A stretch of DNA of 64,000 nucleotides from Rhodovulum kholense (GCF_003053725.1 NZ_QAYC01000004.1:186001-250000), one strand, 5' to 3'. Shown: positions 18,560 through 27,815, counted from the first letter of the stretch. Notes: generated from the letters alone by a model not told the origin. A program made the numbers and translations.

Positions 18560-19548
18560 TGGCTTTCGATCCTGGCAAGGCGGTCGGGGTCGGGCGGCGG
18601 CAGCAGCTGAAGCGTGCGGTCGCGCAGTTCGGCCAGCGCCGGGTGGTCGAGATCGGTCATCAGATGCGCCCAGACCCGGGGCATCAGCCGCAGATAGCCG
18701 GGCTTTCCGTCGCGCAGGCACAGCCGTGCGAAAACGCCCAGGATGCGCAGGTTGCGCTGGGCGCCGGTCAGGGCGTAGGCGCGGGCGAAGGCGTCGGGGT
18801 CGCTTCCGGTGCGGGAGACATAGCGCGCGCGCATCCGGGCCTGAAGCGCCGAGGGCACGTCGCGGCGCGCGTCTTCCAGAAGCGACACCAGATCGTAGGC
18901 AGGATGGCCCACGCGCGCGTCCTGAAAATCGAGAAGCCCGACCCGGGCGGCGCCGCTGCGGTCGGGCAGCCAGATCAGGTTTTCCGCGTGATAGTCCCGC
19001 AGGATCAGAACCGAGGGCGGCGCGGTGGACTCCAGCAGGGTCCTGATCGTCGCGCGAAAGGCCGCGATGTCGGCCTCGGTCGCGGGCCTGCCAAGCCCGG
19101 TCAGGTACCACTGGAACGGGAGGCAGGCCAGATCGGCCATGGTCTCGGCGTCATAGGCGGCGAGGCCCGCAGGCGGGGCCGCGCGGTGCAGATCGGCCAG
19201 CAGGTCGGTGGCGGCGGCGTAAAGCGTGTCTTCCGGTCCCGGATCCTTCGCCAGCACCCGGGCGAACAGGGCGTCGCCCAGATCCTCGAGCAGCAAAAAG
19301 CCCTGCGCCGCGTCCTCGGCCAGGATTGCGGGGGCGGAAAGGCCAAGCCAGGTCAGGTGGCGCGCGATGGCGATGAAGGGGCGCACATCTTCGCCGCGCG
19401 CCGGATCGGCATCCATCAGCACGGCGGTCTCTGTCCCGCGCGTCAGCCGCTCGTAACGGCGGTTCGAGGCATCGCCCGCAAGGGGCGCGCGGCGGGCCTC
19501 GGCCCATCCGGTGCGGGCGAGGAAGTCGGCGCAGGCAGTGTCACGCAT
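18541..19548 (-). CDS. amgK: N-acetylmuramate/N-acetylglucosamine kinase AmgK
   Basis: Aminoglycoside-phosphotransferase-fold kinase that phosphorylates MurNAc or GlcNAc at the anomeric position, supplying MurU. 335 aa from ATG 19548. The catalytic loop is ILRDYHAENLIWL and the metal-binding Asp lies in GLLDFQDARVGHPAYDLVSL. Overlaps tsaE by 8 bases and murU by 19. Known family context (tsaE-amgK-murU) supports the assignment. The pathway bypasses MurA and is associated with intrinsic fosfomycin tolerance in other Gram-negatives. An in-frame ATG at 19569 is an alternative start. Confidence 0.9.
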   Translation of the reverse strand: MRDTACADFLARTGWAEARRAPLAGDASNRRYERLTRGTETAVLMDADPARGEDVRPFIAIARHLTWLGLSAPAILAEDAAQGFLLLEDLGDALFARVLAKDPGPEDTLYAAATDLLADLHRAAPPAGLAAYDAETMADLACLPFQWYLTGLGRPATEADIAAFRATIRTLLESTAPPSVLILRDYHAENLIWLPDRSGAARVGLLDFQDARVGHPAYDLVSLLEDARRDVPSALQARMRARYVSRTGSDPDAFARAYALTGAQRNLRILGVFARLCLRDGKPGYLRLMPRVWAHLMTDLDHPALAELRDRTLQLLPPPDPDRLARIESQCARRP

Positions 19549-20044
19549 CGGGGTCGTCTTTTGCGGCAAGGAAGGACAGGCGGTCGGCCCAGGACGGGTC
19601 GGCCGAAACGAGATCGAGCGTCCGGGCGGTGTCGGACGGGCCGGGGCCGAAGGTCAGGCGCAGGGCGTCTGTCGGGGCCAGATCGCCCAGCCGGTCGGGC
19701 CATTCGATCAGGCAAAGTGCCAGGTCGAACGCCTCGTCAAGCCCAAGTTCCAGCACCTCGTGGGGATGGCCCAGCCGGTAAAGATCGGCATGCCAGATCT
19801 CGAACGGCCCGGCGTCGTAGGTCTGGACCAGGGTGAAGGTCGGCGAGGGCACGTCTTCGGGCGGCAGTCCGGCGCGGGCCTGCGCCGCCTGGATCAGCGC
19901 GCGGGCGAAGGCGGTCTTGCCCGCCCCGATCGGCCCGTCGAGCAGCAGCGTGTCGCCCGCCCCCAGAACCGCCGCCAGCCGGTCGGCCAGGGCGCGGGTC
20001 TGGGCCTCGGCGGCCAGCGAAAGGGAAAGACGGGTTCCGGACAT
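19541..20044 (-). CDS. tsaE: tRNA t6A biosynthesis ATPase TsaE
   Basis: Small P-loop ATPase required, with TsaD and TsaB, to form threonylcarbamoyladenosine at position 37 of ANN-decoding tRNAs. 167 aa from ATG 20044. Walker A is LDGPIGAGKTAFARAL; SPTFTLVQTY and IWHADLYRLG are the family's conserved segments. Heads the tightly overlapping tsaE-amgK-murU-addB-addA run. TsaD is encoded separately at 32411-33496. Confidence 0.95.
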   Translation of the reverse strand: MSGTRLSLSLAAEAQTRALADRLAAVLGAGDTLLLDGPIGAGKTAFARALIQAAQARAGLPPEDVPSPTFTLVQTYDAGPFEIWHADLYRLGHPHEVLELGLDEAFDLALCLIEWPDRLGDLAPTDALRLTFGPGPSDTARTLDLVSADPSWADRLSFLAAKDDPDA

Positions 20045-20085
20045 GGGCGCATGTTTAACGCCTGCCCGAGGCCCCGCAAGTCGGA

Positions 20086-21636
20086 TCAGCCCATCGAGGC
20101 GCGCGGCACCGGGCGGGCGCCCGCCGTATCGGCCTGGCTCGCGGCGCGGAACTCGACCATCATGCAGCCGCCCGCGACCGGTTTGAGGAAACAGTCGAGC
20201 CGCCGGCCGTCGCGGCGGATCAGCTCGCAGCTCCAGGCTTCGCGCTGGCGGATGCGGTGCGACAGGTCGGCCGCGGCCTCGGATTGAGTCAGCAGGCATT
20301 GCGCCTGCCATTTCGCCGTGGCTCCGGCGATATCGGTGGTACCCATCACCAGGCGCGGGTCCTCGCCCCAAAGCTCGGCATAGGCGCTGTTCGACAGGGT
20401 CAGGACCCCGGCGCTGGAAAACACCACGATGGCCTCGGGTAGCGAGTCGATGACCGCCTGCCCGGTCTCGATCTCGCCGCGGAAGCGGCGGGTCATCGAC
20501 ATTTCGGTGCTGATATCCTCGAACAGGAAGGCCACGGCGCCATCGGGATGCGGCCGTCCGGTGACCCGGTAGACCTGACCGCCGGGCAGGGTCCAGGTGT
20601 CGGAATAGACGCCGTCGCTGGCATCGCGTTCCAGCCGCAGGATCTGTTCGCGCCAGGACCGGTAATTCTTGGGCTCGGGCATCATCCGGGTCTCGCGGAG
20701 CCGGTCGAGCACGTTCAGAAGCGTGGGCCGTCCGGTCAGGAATTCGGGCTCGAGGTTGAAAAGCTCGGACATGGCGGGGTTGAACAGCACCAGTTCGCGC
20801 TTGCGGTTGAAGACGGCCAGACCGATGGGCAGTTCGGCGAAGGTCTTTGTCAGGGTCTGAACGAAATTCCGCAGCGCGGTCTCGGCCCGGACGGTGGCAT
20901 CGGCCGGAAGTGCGAAATGCAGCGAGGCGCCATGGGCCTCGACGGCCACACAGTCGAACCAGCGCTCGCGGCCAGTCCCGGTGCCAGTGTCGATGGCCTG
21001 ACGGTGCGGCGCGCCCGGTTCCCCCTTGGGTTGTGAAAACAGGACCGGCAGCGGCCAGACGATCTGGCCCTTGTCATGGCGGCTGCGCACGATGTCGAGA
21101 TAGGCGCTGTTGGCCCAGGCCACGCCCCCCTTGTCGTCCTGCTGCCAGGCCGGGGTCGGCATCGCTTCGACCACATCGCGGAGAGTGGCCAGTTCCGCGG
21201 TCAGCGCGGCCAGGCTCTGGGCGTCGGTCAGGCCCGCATCCTCGTTGAAGCGCGGCATCTGCAGGGTCAGGCGGATCACCCCGTCAAGCCAGGTCGCGGT
21301 CAGCTGCGCCTCGCCCCCGGCTTCGGTCAGAAGCGCCGAGCCGTCCTTGGGCAACCGCTCCATTCGTTCGGGAAAACCGGGGAAACGCGGCACGATCAGG
21401 GCGCAGAACCGCTGCCAGTCGGTCAGGCCCTTGGGGCCGCCTGCCAGAAACCGGCGCCCGTCCGGCGTGGCATCCACCAGATGTTCTCCATCGAAGAGAA
21501 ACACCATGCTGTTTCTGGACTCGGCGCCCGGGGACGGGGACCGGCGGGGAATGAGTGGCAAAAGGAACACCGCCACCAGTGCGCTGATCAGGGATACGCC
21601 CGCAAGAACCAGCGCAGAGTTCAAGTCGATGTCCAT
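20086..21636 (-). CDS. PAS-domain signalling protein without visible kinase domain
   Basis: 516 aa. An N-terminal membrane anchor (SALVLAGVSLISALVAVFLLPLI, residues 7-29) is followed by at least three PAS-like segments: around ELATLRDVVEAMPTPAWQQDDKGG, ETALRNFVQTLTKTFAELPIGLAVFNRKRELVLFNPA and TGQAVIDSLPEAIVVFSSAGVLTLSNSAYAELW (each a separate block). I find no HisKA phosphoacceptor box and no HATPase N/G boxes; the protein ends soon after the last PAS. In alphaproteobacteria similar proteins next to tsaE are related to the cell-cycle pseudokinase DivL, so a scaffold or sensor role is possible, but that is inference. It ends 41 bases before tsaE. Confidence 0.75.
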   Translation of the reverse strand: MDIDLNSALVLAGVSLISALVAVFLLPLIPRRSPSPGAESRNSMVFLFDGEHLVDATPDGRRFLAGGPKGLTDWQRFCALIVPRFPGFPERMERLPKDGSALLTEAGGEAQLTATWLDGVIRLTLQMPRFNEDAGLTDAQSLAALTAELATLRDVVEAMPTPAWQQDDKGGVAWANSAYLDIVRSRHDKGQIVWPLPVLFSQPKGEPGAPHRQAIDTGTGTGRERWFDCVAVEAHGASLHFALPADATVRAETALRNFVQTLTKTFAELPIGLAVFNRKRELVLFNPAMSELFNLEPEFLTGRPTLLNVLDRLRETRMMPEPKNYRSWREQILRLERDASDGVYSDTWTLPGGQVYRVTGRPHPDGAVAFLFEDISTEMSMTRRFRGEIETGQAVIDSLPEAIVVFSSAGVLTLSNSAYAELWGEDPRLVMGTTDIAGATAKWQAQCLLTQSEAAADLSHRIRQREAWSCELIRRDGRRLDCFLKPVAGGCMMVEFRAASQADTAGARPVPRASMG

Positions 21637-21734
21637 GGTGCGGGCGGCGCTCCTTTAGCCAGTTTGTTCAGTAAAACGTCATCTTGGTTAAATTCCAGTT
21701 AACTCAACGTATGCGTGTTCGGGGTGTGGCGGTC

Positions 21735-23129
21735 TCAGGCTTCGATCGGAGTGTTCTCGCCCAGAGCCGCCAGCTGTGCCTCGGCGCTGACGCCGATCTT
21801 GGAGGCGGACCATTCGACCTCGACCACTGCGCCGCGCTGATCGGACCGTTCCGAGGTCAGCATCGGGTCGCGCCCGTTGGCAAAGCTCAGCCTCGCGCCC
21901 GAGCGTTCCAGCAGCGTCTTGGCGATGAAAAGCCCAAGCCCCATGCCTTCGTATTCGGGGCGCTTCTTCTGATGCTCGGAGCTTTTGCGCATCCGCACGA
22001 AGGGATCGCCGATGCGGCCCAGCAGATGCGAGGGATAGCCCGGCCCGTCATCCATGATCCGGACGCTGATTTCGTCCTGGGTCCATTGCGCCACGACCCA
22101 GACCCGGCTTTCGGCGAAATCGACGGCGTTCTGGATGAGGTTCCTCAGCCCGTGGATCACTTCGGGGCGGCGGTAGATCACCGGCATCCGCGGGCTGCCG
22201 CCATGAATCGGATCGAAACTGAAGATGATCTCCTTGCCGCGATCCAGATGCGGTTCGGCCGCCTCGTCGATCACCGCCTTCAGCGGCGCGGTATGCATGT
22301 GCAGGTCGTCCTTGCCCGCGCGGCCCATCGAGCGCAGGATATCGCGGCAGCGGTCGGCCTGTTCGCGCAGCGTCTCGATGTCCTCGCGCAGGCCCGGCTT
22401 GTCCTCGACCTCGTCCAGCAGTTCCGAACTGATCAGCTTGATCGTCGCCAGCGGCGTGCCCAGCTCATGCGCGGCGGCGGCAACCACGCCGCCCAGATCT
22501 GTCAGCTTCTGCTCGCGCGCCAGTGCCATCTGGGTGGCCACCAGCGCATCGGTCATCTTGTTCATCTCGGATGTCACGCGGTCGGCATAAAGCCCGAGGA
22601 AGGAAATCCCGATCACCAGCGCGGCCCAGAAGCCGAACAGGAAAAGATGCGGCAGCCGCTGGATTTCGCCCGACGCATCGATCAGGGGCACATGGTAGAA
22701 GGTCATCAGCGTGATCAGCGCGAAGGCGGTATGGGCGATGAACAGCGTCGACATCCGCCCCAGCGCCGTGGCCGAGATGGTGACCGGCGTCAGCAGCATC
22801 AGCGCGAAGGGATTGTTCAGCCCGCCGGTCAGGAACAGCAGGGCCGACAGCTGCACCACGTCGAACAGCAGGGTCAGCATCGCCTCGTTTTCCGACAGGC
22901 GCCGGTTCTCGGGATAGATCGCAACTGCGATCACGTTGGCCAGCACGCTGGCGCCGACGACCAGCAGGCACAGCCCCAGATCCAGCTGGATGTGGAAATA
23001 GAGAATGGCCACCGCGATGGCGACGACTTGGCCCGCGATGGCGGCCCAGCGCAGAAGGATCAGGGTCCGCAGGCGGATCCAGTTGCTGCGCTCGGTCGGC
23101 GGCAGCAGGCCGGTTGCGATATCGGACAT
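21735..23129 (-). CDS. regB: Redox-sensing histidine kinase RegB/PrrB
   Basis: Membrane sensor kinase of the global redox two-component system controlling photosynthesis, respiration and carbon and nitrogen fixation genes. 464 aa from ATG 23129. About six N-terminal membrane helices; the conserved ubiquinone-binding motif GGLNNPF; the H-box VVAAAAHELGTPLATIKL with the phosphorylated His at about residue 221; the redox-active cysteine in ADRCRDILRSMG (about residue 261, equivalent to Cys265 of R. capsulatus); and HATPase boxes LIQNAVDFA, DDGPGYP and GMGLGLFIAK. Divergent from senC-regA, the conserved arrangement. No truncation seen. Confidence 0.97.
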   Translation of the reverse strand: MSDIATGLLPPTERSNWIRLRTLILLRWAAIAGQVVAIAVAILYFHIQLDLGLCLLVVGASVLANVIAVAIYPENRRLSENEAMLTLLFDVVQLSALLFLTGGLNNPFALMLLTPVTISATALGRMSTLFIAHTAFALITLMTFYHVPLIDASGEIQRLPHLFLFGFWAALVIGISFLGLYADRVTSEMNKMTDALVATQMALAREQKLTDLGGVVAAAAHELGTPLATIKLISSELLDEVEDKPGLREDIETLREQADRCRDILRSMGRAGKDDLHMHTAPLKAVIDEAAEPHLDRGKEIIFSFDPIHGGSPRMPVIYRRPEVIHGLRNLIQNAVDFAESRVWVVAQWTQDEISVRIMDDGPGYPSHLLGRIGDPFVRMRKSSEHQKKRPEYEGMGLGLFIAKTLLERSGARLSFANGRDPMLTSERSDQRGAVVEVEWSASKIGVSAEAQLAALGENTPIEA

Positions 23130-23224
23130 CGGACCCCCAGATTCAGGCTTTCCCCTTGTTAATCGCGGCACGAGGGCCGATCAATGCGCTAACCGCAGGG
23201 GGACGGACGGCAAGGGAGGCACGC

Positions 23225-23860
23225 ATGAGACGCTACATTCTGGCAGGCGCGGCCGTGGCGCTTCTGGCGGCGGTCGCGGTGCCCGCCCTGTTCATCTGGG
23301 GGCCCTGGGCGCCCGAGGACCGGTTCGCGGCCTGCCGCAGCGGCGGTCCCCGGCCCGGCCTGTCGGAACTGGGCGGCCCCCTTGCCCTGACCGACCAGAC
23401 CGGCGCCCTCCGGACCGAAGCCGACGTGATCGAAGGCCCGACGCTGATCTATTTCGGCTATACCTTCTGCCCGGATGTCTGCCCGTTCGACAATGCCCGC
23501 AATGCCGATGCGGTCGATTTGCTGGAAACCCGCGGCTATGACGTGCGGCCGGTCTTCATTTCGGTCGACCCTGCCCGCGACACGCCCGAGGCGCTGGCGG
23601 CTTTCGCCGCGATGATGCATCCGCGGATGCTGGCCCTGACCGGCACGCCCGATCAGGTGCAGGCGGCCAGCCGCGCCTACCGCACCTTCTTTCGGATCCG
23701 CGACCCCGAGGACCCCTATTACCTGATCGACCATTCGACCTTCACCTACCTCGCCTTCCCGGAAACGGGCGTGGTCGAGGTTTTCGACCGGGATACCACG
23801 CCCGAGGACATGGCCGCGCGGGTCGCGTGCTTTGTCGACAACGGCGCGGGAAAGCCATGA
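23225..23860 (+). CDS. senC: SCO1/SenC/PrrC copper-binding protein
   Basis: Membrane-anchored thioredoxin-fold protein involved in CuA-site assembly of cytochrome c oxidase and in redox signalling to RegBA. 211 aa from ATG 23225 with an N-terminal anchor (LAGAAVALLAAVAVPALFIW). The copper ligands are visible: CPDVC near residues 82-86 and the distal His in YLIDHSTFTYL. Lies between regB (divergent) and regA (same strand, 79-base gap). Confidence 0.95.
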   Translation: MRRYILAGAAVALLAAVAVPALFIWGPWAPEDRFAACRSGGPRPGLSELGGPLALTDQTGALRTEADVIEGPTLIYFGYTFCPDVCPFDNARNADAVDLLETRGYDVRPVFISVDPARDTPEALAAFAAMMHPRMLALTGTPDQVQAASRAYRTFFRIRDPEDPYYLIDHSTFTYLAFPETGVVEVFDRDTTPEDMAARVACFVDNGAGKP

Positions 23861-23939
23861 CAGGGAACGAGTTAAATTGACCCTGCCCTGTTAACATTCT
23901 AGAACGTCCGGAATATTACGCTCACCAGGAGGGTGTCGC

Positions 23940-24491
23940 ATGGCTGAGCAGGAGTATGAAATCGGGGACGACCCGTCGCTGTTGATCGTTGACGACGACG
24001 AACCGTTTCTCCGGCGTCTCGCGCGGGCAATGGAAAAGAGGGGGTTCCAGCCCGAAATGGCCGAGACGGTCGCTGCCGGAAAGGCCATCGCCTCGGCGCG
24101 GCCCCCGGCCTATGCCGTGGTCGACCTGCGGCTGGAGGATGGCAGCGGGCTCGACGTGGTCGAGACCCTTCGCGAAAAGCGTCCCGATGCCAAGATCGTG
24201 GTGCTGACCGGCTATGGCGCCATCGCCACCGCCGTCGCCGCGGTCAAGATCGGTGCGACCGACTACCTGTCGAAACCGGCCGATGCCAATGACGTCACCG
24301 CCGCCCTTCTGTCGAATGGCGAGGCGCTGCCGCCGCCGCCCGACAATCCGATGTCGGCCGACCGCGTGCGCTGGGAGCATATCCAGCGGGTCTACGAGCA
24401 ATGCGACCGCAACGTTTCGGAAACCGCGCGGCGGCTGAACATGCACCGCCGGACGCTGCAGCGGATCCTGGCCAAGCGCAGCCCGCGGTAA
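23940..24491 (+). CDS. regA: Redox response regulator RegA/PrrA
   Basis: Response regulator partner of RegB, 183 aa. Receiver domain with acidic pocket LLIVDDDEPF, phosphoacceptor D62 in AVVDLRLEDGSGLDVV, and K in DYLSKPAD. After the proline linker (PPPPDNP) comes a Fis-type HTH (ERNVSETARRLNMHRRTLQRILAKR in substance; here it begins CDRNVSETARRL), which is nearly invariant in the family. A GGAGG site precedes the ATG. The hvrA gene that follows regA in R. capsulatus is not found here; a LysR gene on the opposite strand converges instead. Confidence 0.97.
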   Translation: MAEQEYEIGDDPSLLIVDDDEPFLRRLARAMEKRGFQPEMAETVAAGKAIASARPPAYAVVDLRLEDGSGLDVVETLREKRPDAKIVVLTGYGAIATAVAAVKIGATDYLSKPADANDVTAALLSNGEALPPPPDNPMSADRVRWEHIQRVYEQCDRNVSETARRLNMHRRTLQRILAKRSPR

Positions 24492-24512
24492 GACCGGCGG
24501 CTCGGGTCGGGC

Positions 24513-25409
24513 TCAGATCCCGACCTGCGGCCCCGCCGCGTGCCGCAGCCAATTGATGAAGGCGCGCAGCCGCGGGGCATGGTGTCCCGGCCGGGTCACG
24601 ATGTGATAGCCGAGCCCCTGAGAGTCCTGCTCGAACAGCGCGGCCAGCCTGCCTGCGGCCAGATCGTCCTCGACCAGGGTGATCGGCTGGATCGACAGCC
24701 CGTACCCGGCGCGCGTCGCCGCCAGCGACAGGCCGGTCGTCGGGAAGGACGTCGCGCGCACCCGCTTCCAGCTCAACCCCGCGCTTTCCGCCCAGAGCGC
24801 CTGTTCCGGGGAATCCTGCGCCGTCAGCCAGGTGAAGCGGGTCAGCTCGGCGAAGCTTCCGGGCCGGGGATCGCCCGCCAGCTCGGGCGTTCCGACGACC
24901 ACGAACCGGGTACTTGTCAGCGGGTTGGCCTCAAGCCCCGGCCATGCGCCGGACCCGTAGCGGATCGCCAGGTCATAGCCTCCAGTCCGCAGATCGACCA
25001 GCGCGGTCGAGGGGATCAGGGCCAGCTCGATATCGGGATGCGCCGCCCAGAAGGTGCCAAGCCGCGGCATCAGCCAGTTTTCGGCAAAGGCAGGTGTCAG
25101 CGAGATCTTCAGCGGGCTTGCATCTTCCGTCGCCCGGACCGCGTCGATCCCGTCCTGGATCTTCCGGAACGCCTCGCCCAGAGCCTCGGCCAGCCGGGCG
25201 CCCTCGGGCGTTGCTGTCATGCCGCGGCTGTCGCGGCGGACCAGAGCCAGCTGCAGATGATCCTCCAACGCCCGCACCTGCTGGGCGACGGCCGCATGGG
25301 TCACGTTCAAGGACCGCGCCGCCGCCGAAAAGCTTTCCAGCCGCGCCGTCGCCTCGAAGGCGCGCAGCGCCGTCAGGGGCGGCAGGCGGGTCCAGTCGAT
25401 ATCGGCCAT
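24513..25409 (-). CDS. LysR-family transcriptional regulator (GcvA-like)
   Basis: 298 aa. N-terminal HTH (LTALRAFEATARLESFSAAAR then VTHAAVAQQVRALEDHLQ) and a substrate-binding domain (ISLTPAFAENWLMPRLGTFW, DLAIRYGSGAWPGLE). It converges on regA with only 21 bases between stop codons and is divergent from a 44-codon gene at 25510, its most likely target. In R. capsulatus a LysR gene, hvrB, lies between regA and ahcY; this gene occupies a similar position, but the sequence is of the broad GcvA type and I cannot claim orthology. Confidence 0.88.
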   Translation of the reverse strand: MADIDWTRLPPLTALRAFEATARLESFSAAARSLNVTHAAVAQQVRALEDHLQLALVRRDSRGMTATPEGARLAEALGEAFRKIQDGIDAVRATEDASPLKISLTPAFAENWLMPRLGTFWAAHPDIELALIPSTALVDLRTGGYDLAIRYGSGAWPGLEANPLTSTRFVVVGTPELAGDPRPGSFAELTRFTWLTAQDSPEQALWAESAGLSWKRVRATSFPTTGLSLAATRAGYGLSIQPITLVEDDLAAGRLAALFEQDSQGLGYHIVTRPGHHAPRLRAFINWLRHAAGPQVGI

Positions 25410-25509
25410 CTGTTAGATTAGCTCACAGGGCGAAAGAATTCCTGACTCTCGGATCTTCCCGTCACAGCTTAACAATACGATGGAGAGCTTTGAAAGGGAG
25501 GAGCCCCCG

Positions 25510-25644
25510 ATGTTCGCCATACTGTCAGATATGCTTCTGCTGGCCTCGCGTCAGGAGCACCGGATCAATCACCGCCTGCCCGACCGTCCGGTGGTGCCCG
25601 AGGTTCATCTGCCGCGCCGCCGTCCCATCGGGCAGAAGCGCTAG
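25510..25644 (+). CDS. Very small basic protein, divergent to LysR gene
   Basis: 44 aa from ATG 25510, preceded by a very strong AGGGAGGAG site 6 bases away; an earlier in-frame ATG (25480) has no such site. The peptide starts hydrophobic (MFAILSDMLLLASRQ) and ends basic ([11 protein letters not shown]). No family recognised. The stop TAG at 25642-25644 overlaps the stop of the HD gene on the other strand within a CTAG palindrome. The strong ribosome site and divergence from a LysR gene make it likely to be real. Confidence 0.65.
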   Translation: MFAILSDMLLLASRQEHRINHRLPDRPVVPEVHLPRRRPIGQKR

Positions 25645-26231
25645 AGACGCGCCATCAGCGCGGCATGGCGGGCGGTATAGGCCGCGCGTACCTCGACCGG
25701 GGGACGCAGCCGGATTTCGAGCCCCTCGATCAGCTCGGGCCGGGGACGGCCGAAGAACCGGTTCGCCTCGGTCGCGTCGAACCCCGCGATCTGGGTCGCC
25801 TCAAGCCAGGCCGACAGGCTGTCAGCCCGCTTGATCGCCTTCTTGATCCGGTCGGGCACCGCCGCGGGCAGGCCAAAGCGGATATGGATCGCCGAGGCCA
25901 GCCGCTTGTCGAGTTCGCCATAACTCGGGCCCACGGCGGCCTTCACCGGCGAGATCATGTCGCCGATCACGTATTCGGGCGCATCGTGCAAAAGAGCGGC
26001 CAGCCGCCAGCGGACCGGCGCCTCGGGCTGCATCCGGCCGAAGATTTCCTCGACCAGCAGCGAATGCTCGGCCACTGAATAGGGGTAATCGCCCCGGGTC
26101 TGCCCGTTCCAGCGCGCCACGAAGGCAAGGCCATGGGCGATGTCCTCGATCTCGATATCGAAGGGCGTCGGGTCCAGCAGGTCGAGCCTGCGCCCCGACA
26201 GCATCCTCTGCCATGCGCGTGCTTGTTTCAT
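25641..26231 (-). CDS. HD-domain phosphohydrolase (YfbR-like)
   Basis: 196 aa from ATG 26231. Metal-binding HD-domain residues are visible: H in [16 protein letters not shown] in [17 protein letters not shown], and a later D in [15 protein letters not shown]. The N-terminal [21 protein letters not shown] is typical of proteins annotated as HD-family hydrolases related to 5'-deoxynucleotidase YfbR. Divergent from ahcY. The frame runs on upstream antisense to ahcY, which is not coding. Exact substrate unknown. Confidence 0.85.
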   Translation of the reverse strand: MKQARAWQRMLSGRRLDLLDPTPFDIEIEDIAHGLAFVARWNGQTRGDYPYSVAEHSLLVEEIFGRMQPEAPVRWRLAALLHDAPEYVIGDMISPVKAAVGPSYGELDKRLASAIHIRFGLPAAVPDRIKKAIKRADSLSAWLEATQIAGFDATEANRFFGRPRPELIEGLEIRLRPPVEVRAAYTARHAALMARL

Positions 26232-26342
26232 AGCGATCCGTTTCCCTTGGGACGCCCGATTGCCACGGCGCAGCCGCATTGTCGAGCCATCCGCGTGATG
26301 GTATGTGCCCTTCGAGCCGACAATTACGAGGAGAGTTGCGCC

Positions 26343-27737
26343 ATGGCGCCGGACTACATCGTCAAGGACATCGCGCTGGCCGAGTTCGGCCGCAAGGAAC
26401 TGGACATCGCTGAAACCGAAATGCCCGGCCTGATGGCGCTCCGCGAGGAATACGGCGAGGCCAGGCCGCTGAAAGGCGCGCGTATCGCCGGGTCGCTGCA
26501 CATGACGGTCCAGACTGCCGTGCTGATCGAGACGCTGGTCGCGCTGGGGGCCGATGTGCGCTGGGCGTCCTGCAACATCTTCTCGACCCAGGACCACGCC
26601 GCCGCCGCGATCGCCAAGGCCGGGGTCCCGGTCTTCGCCATCAAGGGCGAGACGCTGCCCGAGTACTGGGCCTATACCGACAAGATCTTCCAGTTCGCCG
26701 AGGGCACGGCCAACATGATCCTCGACGATGGCGGCGACGCCACGCTTTACGTGCTGCTGGGCGCGCGGGTCGAGAATGGCGAGGAAGACCTGATCGCCGT
26801 CCCGACCTCGGAAGAGGAAGAGGCGCTGTTTGCCCAGATCCGCAAGCGGCTGGCCGAAACTCCCGGCTGGTTCACCAAGCAGCGCGACGCGATCAAGGGC
26901 GTCTCGGAAGAGACCACCACGGGCGTGCACCGGCTTTATGATCTGCACAAGAACGGCCTGCTGCCCTTCCCGGCCTTCAACGTCAATGACAGCGTCACCA
27001 AGTCGAAATTCGACAACAAGTATGGCTGCAAGGAAAGCCTGGTCGACGGTATCCGCCGCGCCACCGACGTGATGATGGCCGGCAAGGTCGCCGTGGTCTG
27101 CGGCTATGGCGATGTCGGCAAGGGCTCGGCCGCCTCGCTGCGCGGCGCTGGCGCCCGGGTAAAGGTGACCGAGGTCGACCCGATCTGCGCGCTGCAGGCC
27201 GCGATGGACGGCTTCGAGGTGGTCGTGCTGGAAGACGTGGTCGCCTCGGCCGACATCTTCATCACCACCACCGGCAACAGGGACGTGATCCGCATCGAGC
27301 ATATGCGCGAGATGAAGGACATGGCCATCGTCGGCAATATCGGCCATTTCGACAATGAAATTCAGGTGGCCGCGCTGAAGAACCACAAATGGACCAACAT
27401 CAAGGACCAGGTGGACATGATCGAGATGCCCTCGGGCGCCCGCATCATCCTGCTGTCCGAAGGCCGCCTGCTGAACCTCGGCAACGCGACCGGCCACCCG
27501 TCCTTCGTGATGTCGGCCTCCTTCACCAACCAGGTGCTGGCGCAGATCGAGCTGTTCACCAAGGAGGGCGACTATCCGCCCGGCGTCTACATCCTGCCCA
27601 AGCATCTGGATGAAAAGGTTGCCCGGCTGCATCTGGCCAAGATCGGCGTCAAGCTGTCGACCCTGTCGCCCGAGCAGGCTGCCTATATCGGCGTGACGCC
27701 CGAAGGCCCCTTCAAGCCCGAGCATTACCGCTACTGA
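26343..27737 (+). CDS. ahcY: Adenosylhomocysteinase
   Basis: Hydrolyses S-adenosylhomocysteine to adenosine and homocysteine, keeping methylation reactions running. 464 aa from ATG 26343, with GAGGAG upstream. Diagnostic segments: [39 protein letters not shown], the NAD-binding [18 protein letters not shown], and the C-terminal PFKPEHYRY that completes the neighbour's cofactor site. Located near regBA, as in other purple bacteria. The 111-base leader shows no recognisable SAH riboswitch. Closed by the terminator at 27760. Confidence 0.98.
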   Translation: MAPDYIVKDIALAEFGRKELDIAETEMPGLMALREEYGEARPLKGARIAGSLHMTVQTAVLIETLVALGADVRWASCNIFSTQDHAAAAIAKAGVPVFAIKGETLPEYWAYTDKIFQFAEGTANMILDDGGDATLYVLLGARVENGEEDLIAVPTSEEEEALFAQIRKRLAETPGWFTKQRDAIKGVSEETTTGVHRLYDLHKNGLLPFPAFNVNDSVTKSKFDNKYGCKESLVDGIRRATDVMMAGKVAVVCGYGDVGKGSAASLRGAGARVKVTEVDPICALQAAMDGFEVVVLEDVVASADIFITTTGNRDVIRIEHMREMKDMAIVGNIGHFDNEIQVAALKNHKWTNIKDQVDMIEMPSGARIILLSEGRLLNLGNATGHPSFVMSASFTNQVLAQIELFTKEGDYPPGVYILPKHLDEKVARLHLAKIGVKLSTLSPEQAAYIGVTPEGPFKPEHYRY

Positions 27738-27759
27738 ACCCCGCGCGATCCGCGAGGCT

Positions 27760-27795
27760 GGCGCCGTCCGGATTTCCGGGCGGCGCCTTGCTTTA
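27760..27795 (+). terminator. Rho-independent terminator after ahcY
   Basis: Stem GGCGCCGTCCGG (27760-27771), loop ATTT, and complementary arm CCGGGCGGCGCC (27776-27787) with one G-U pair, then a T-rich tail TTGCTTT. Lies 22 bases after the ahcY stop and between it and the convergent trpB, so it may work for both. Confidence 0.8.
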
Positions 27796-27815
27796 TGCAG
27801 GTCCGGCCGCGCGGC

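Noticed and set aside
20086-21636. Histidine kinase annotation for the PAS protein
   Set aside because: No H-box or ATP-binding N/G boxes are visible; only PAS-like segments and a membrane anchor.
24513-25409. Naming the LysR gene hvrB
   Set aside because: Position near regA and ahcY is suggestive, but the protein is of the broad GcvA type, faces away from ahcY with an HD gene between, and orthology cannot be shown without alignment.
26232-26342. SAH riboswitch upstream of ahcY
   Set aside because: The 111-base leader lacks the conserved core and pairing of the SAH motif as far as can be seen by eye; only a normal GAGGAG ribosome site is evident.
25641-27725. A 694-codon minus-strand frame across ahcY
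   Set aside because: Upstream of 26231 it is only antisense to ahcY in GC-rich DNA; the HD gene at 25641-26231 is the real coding part.
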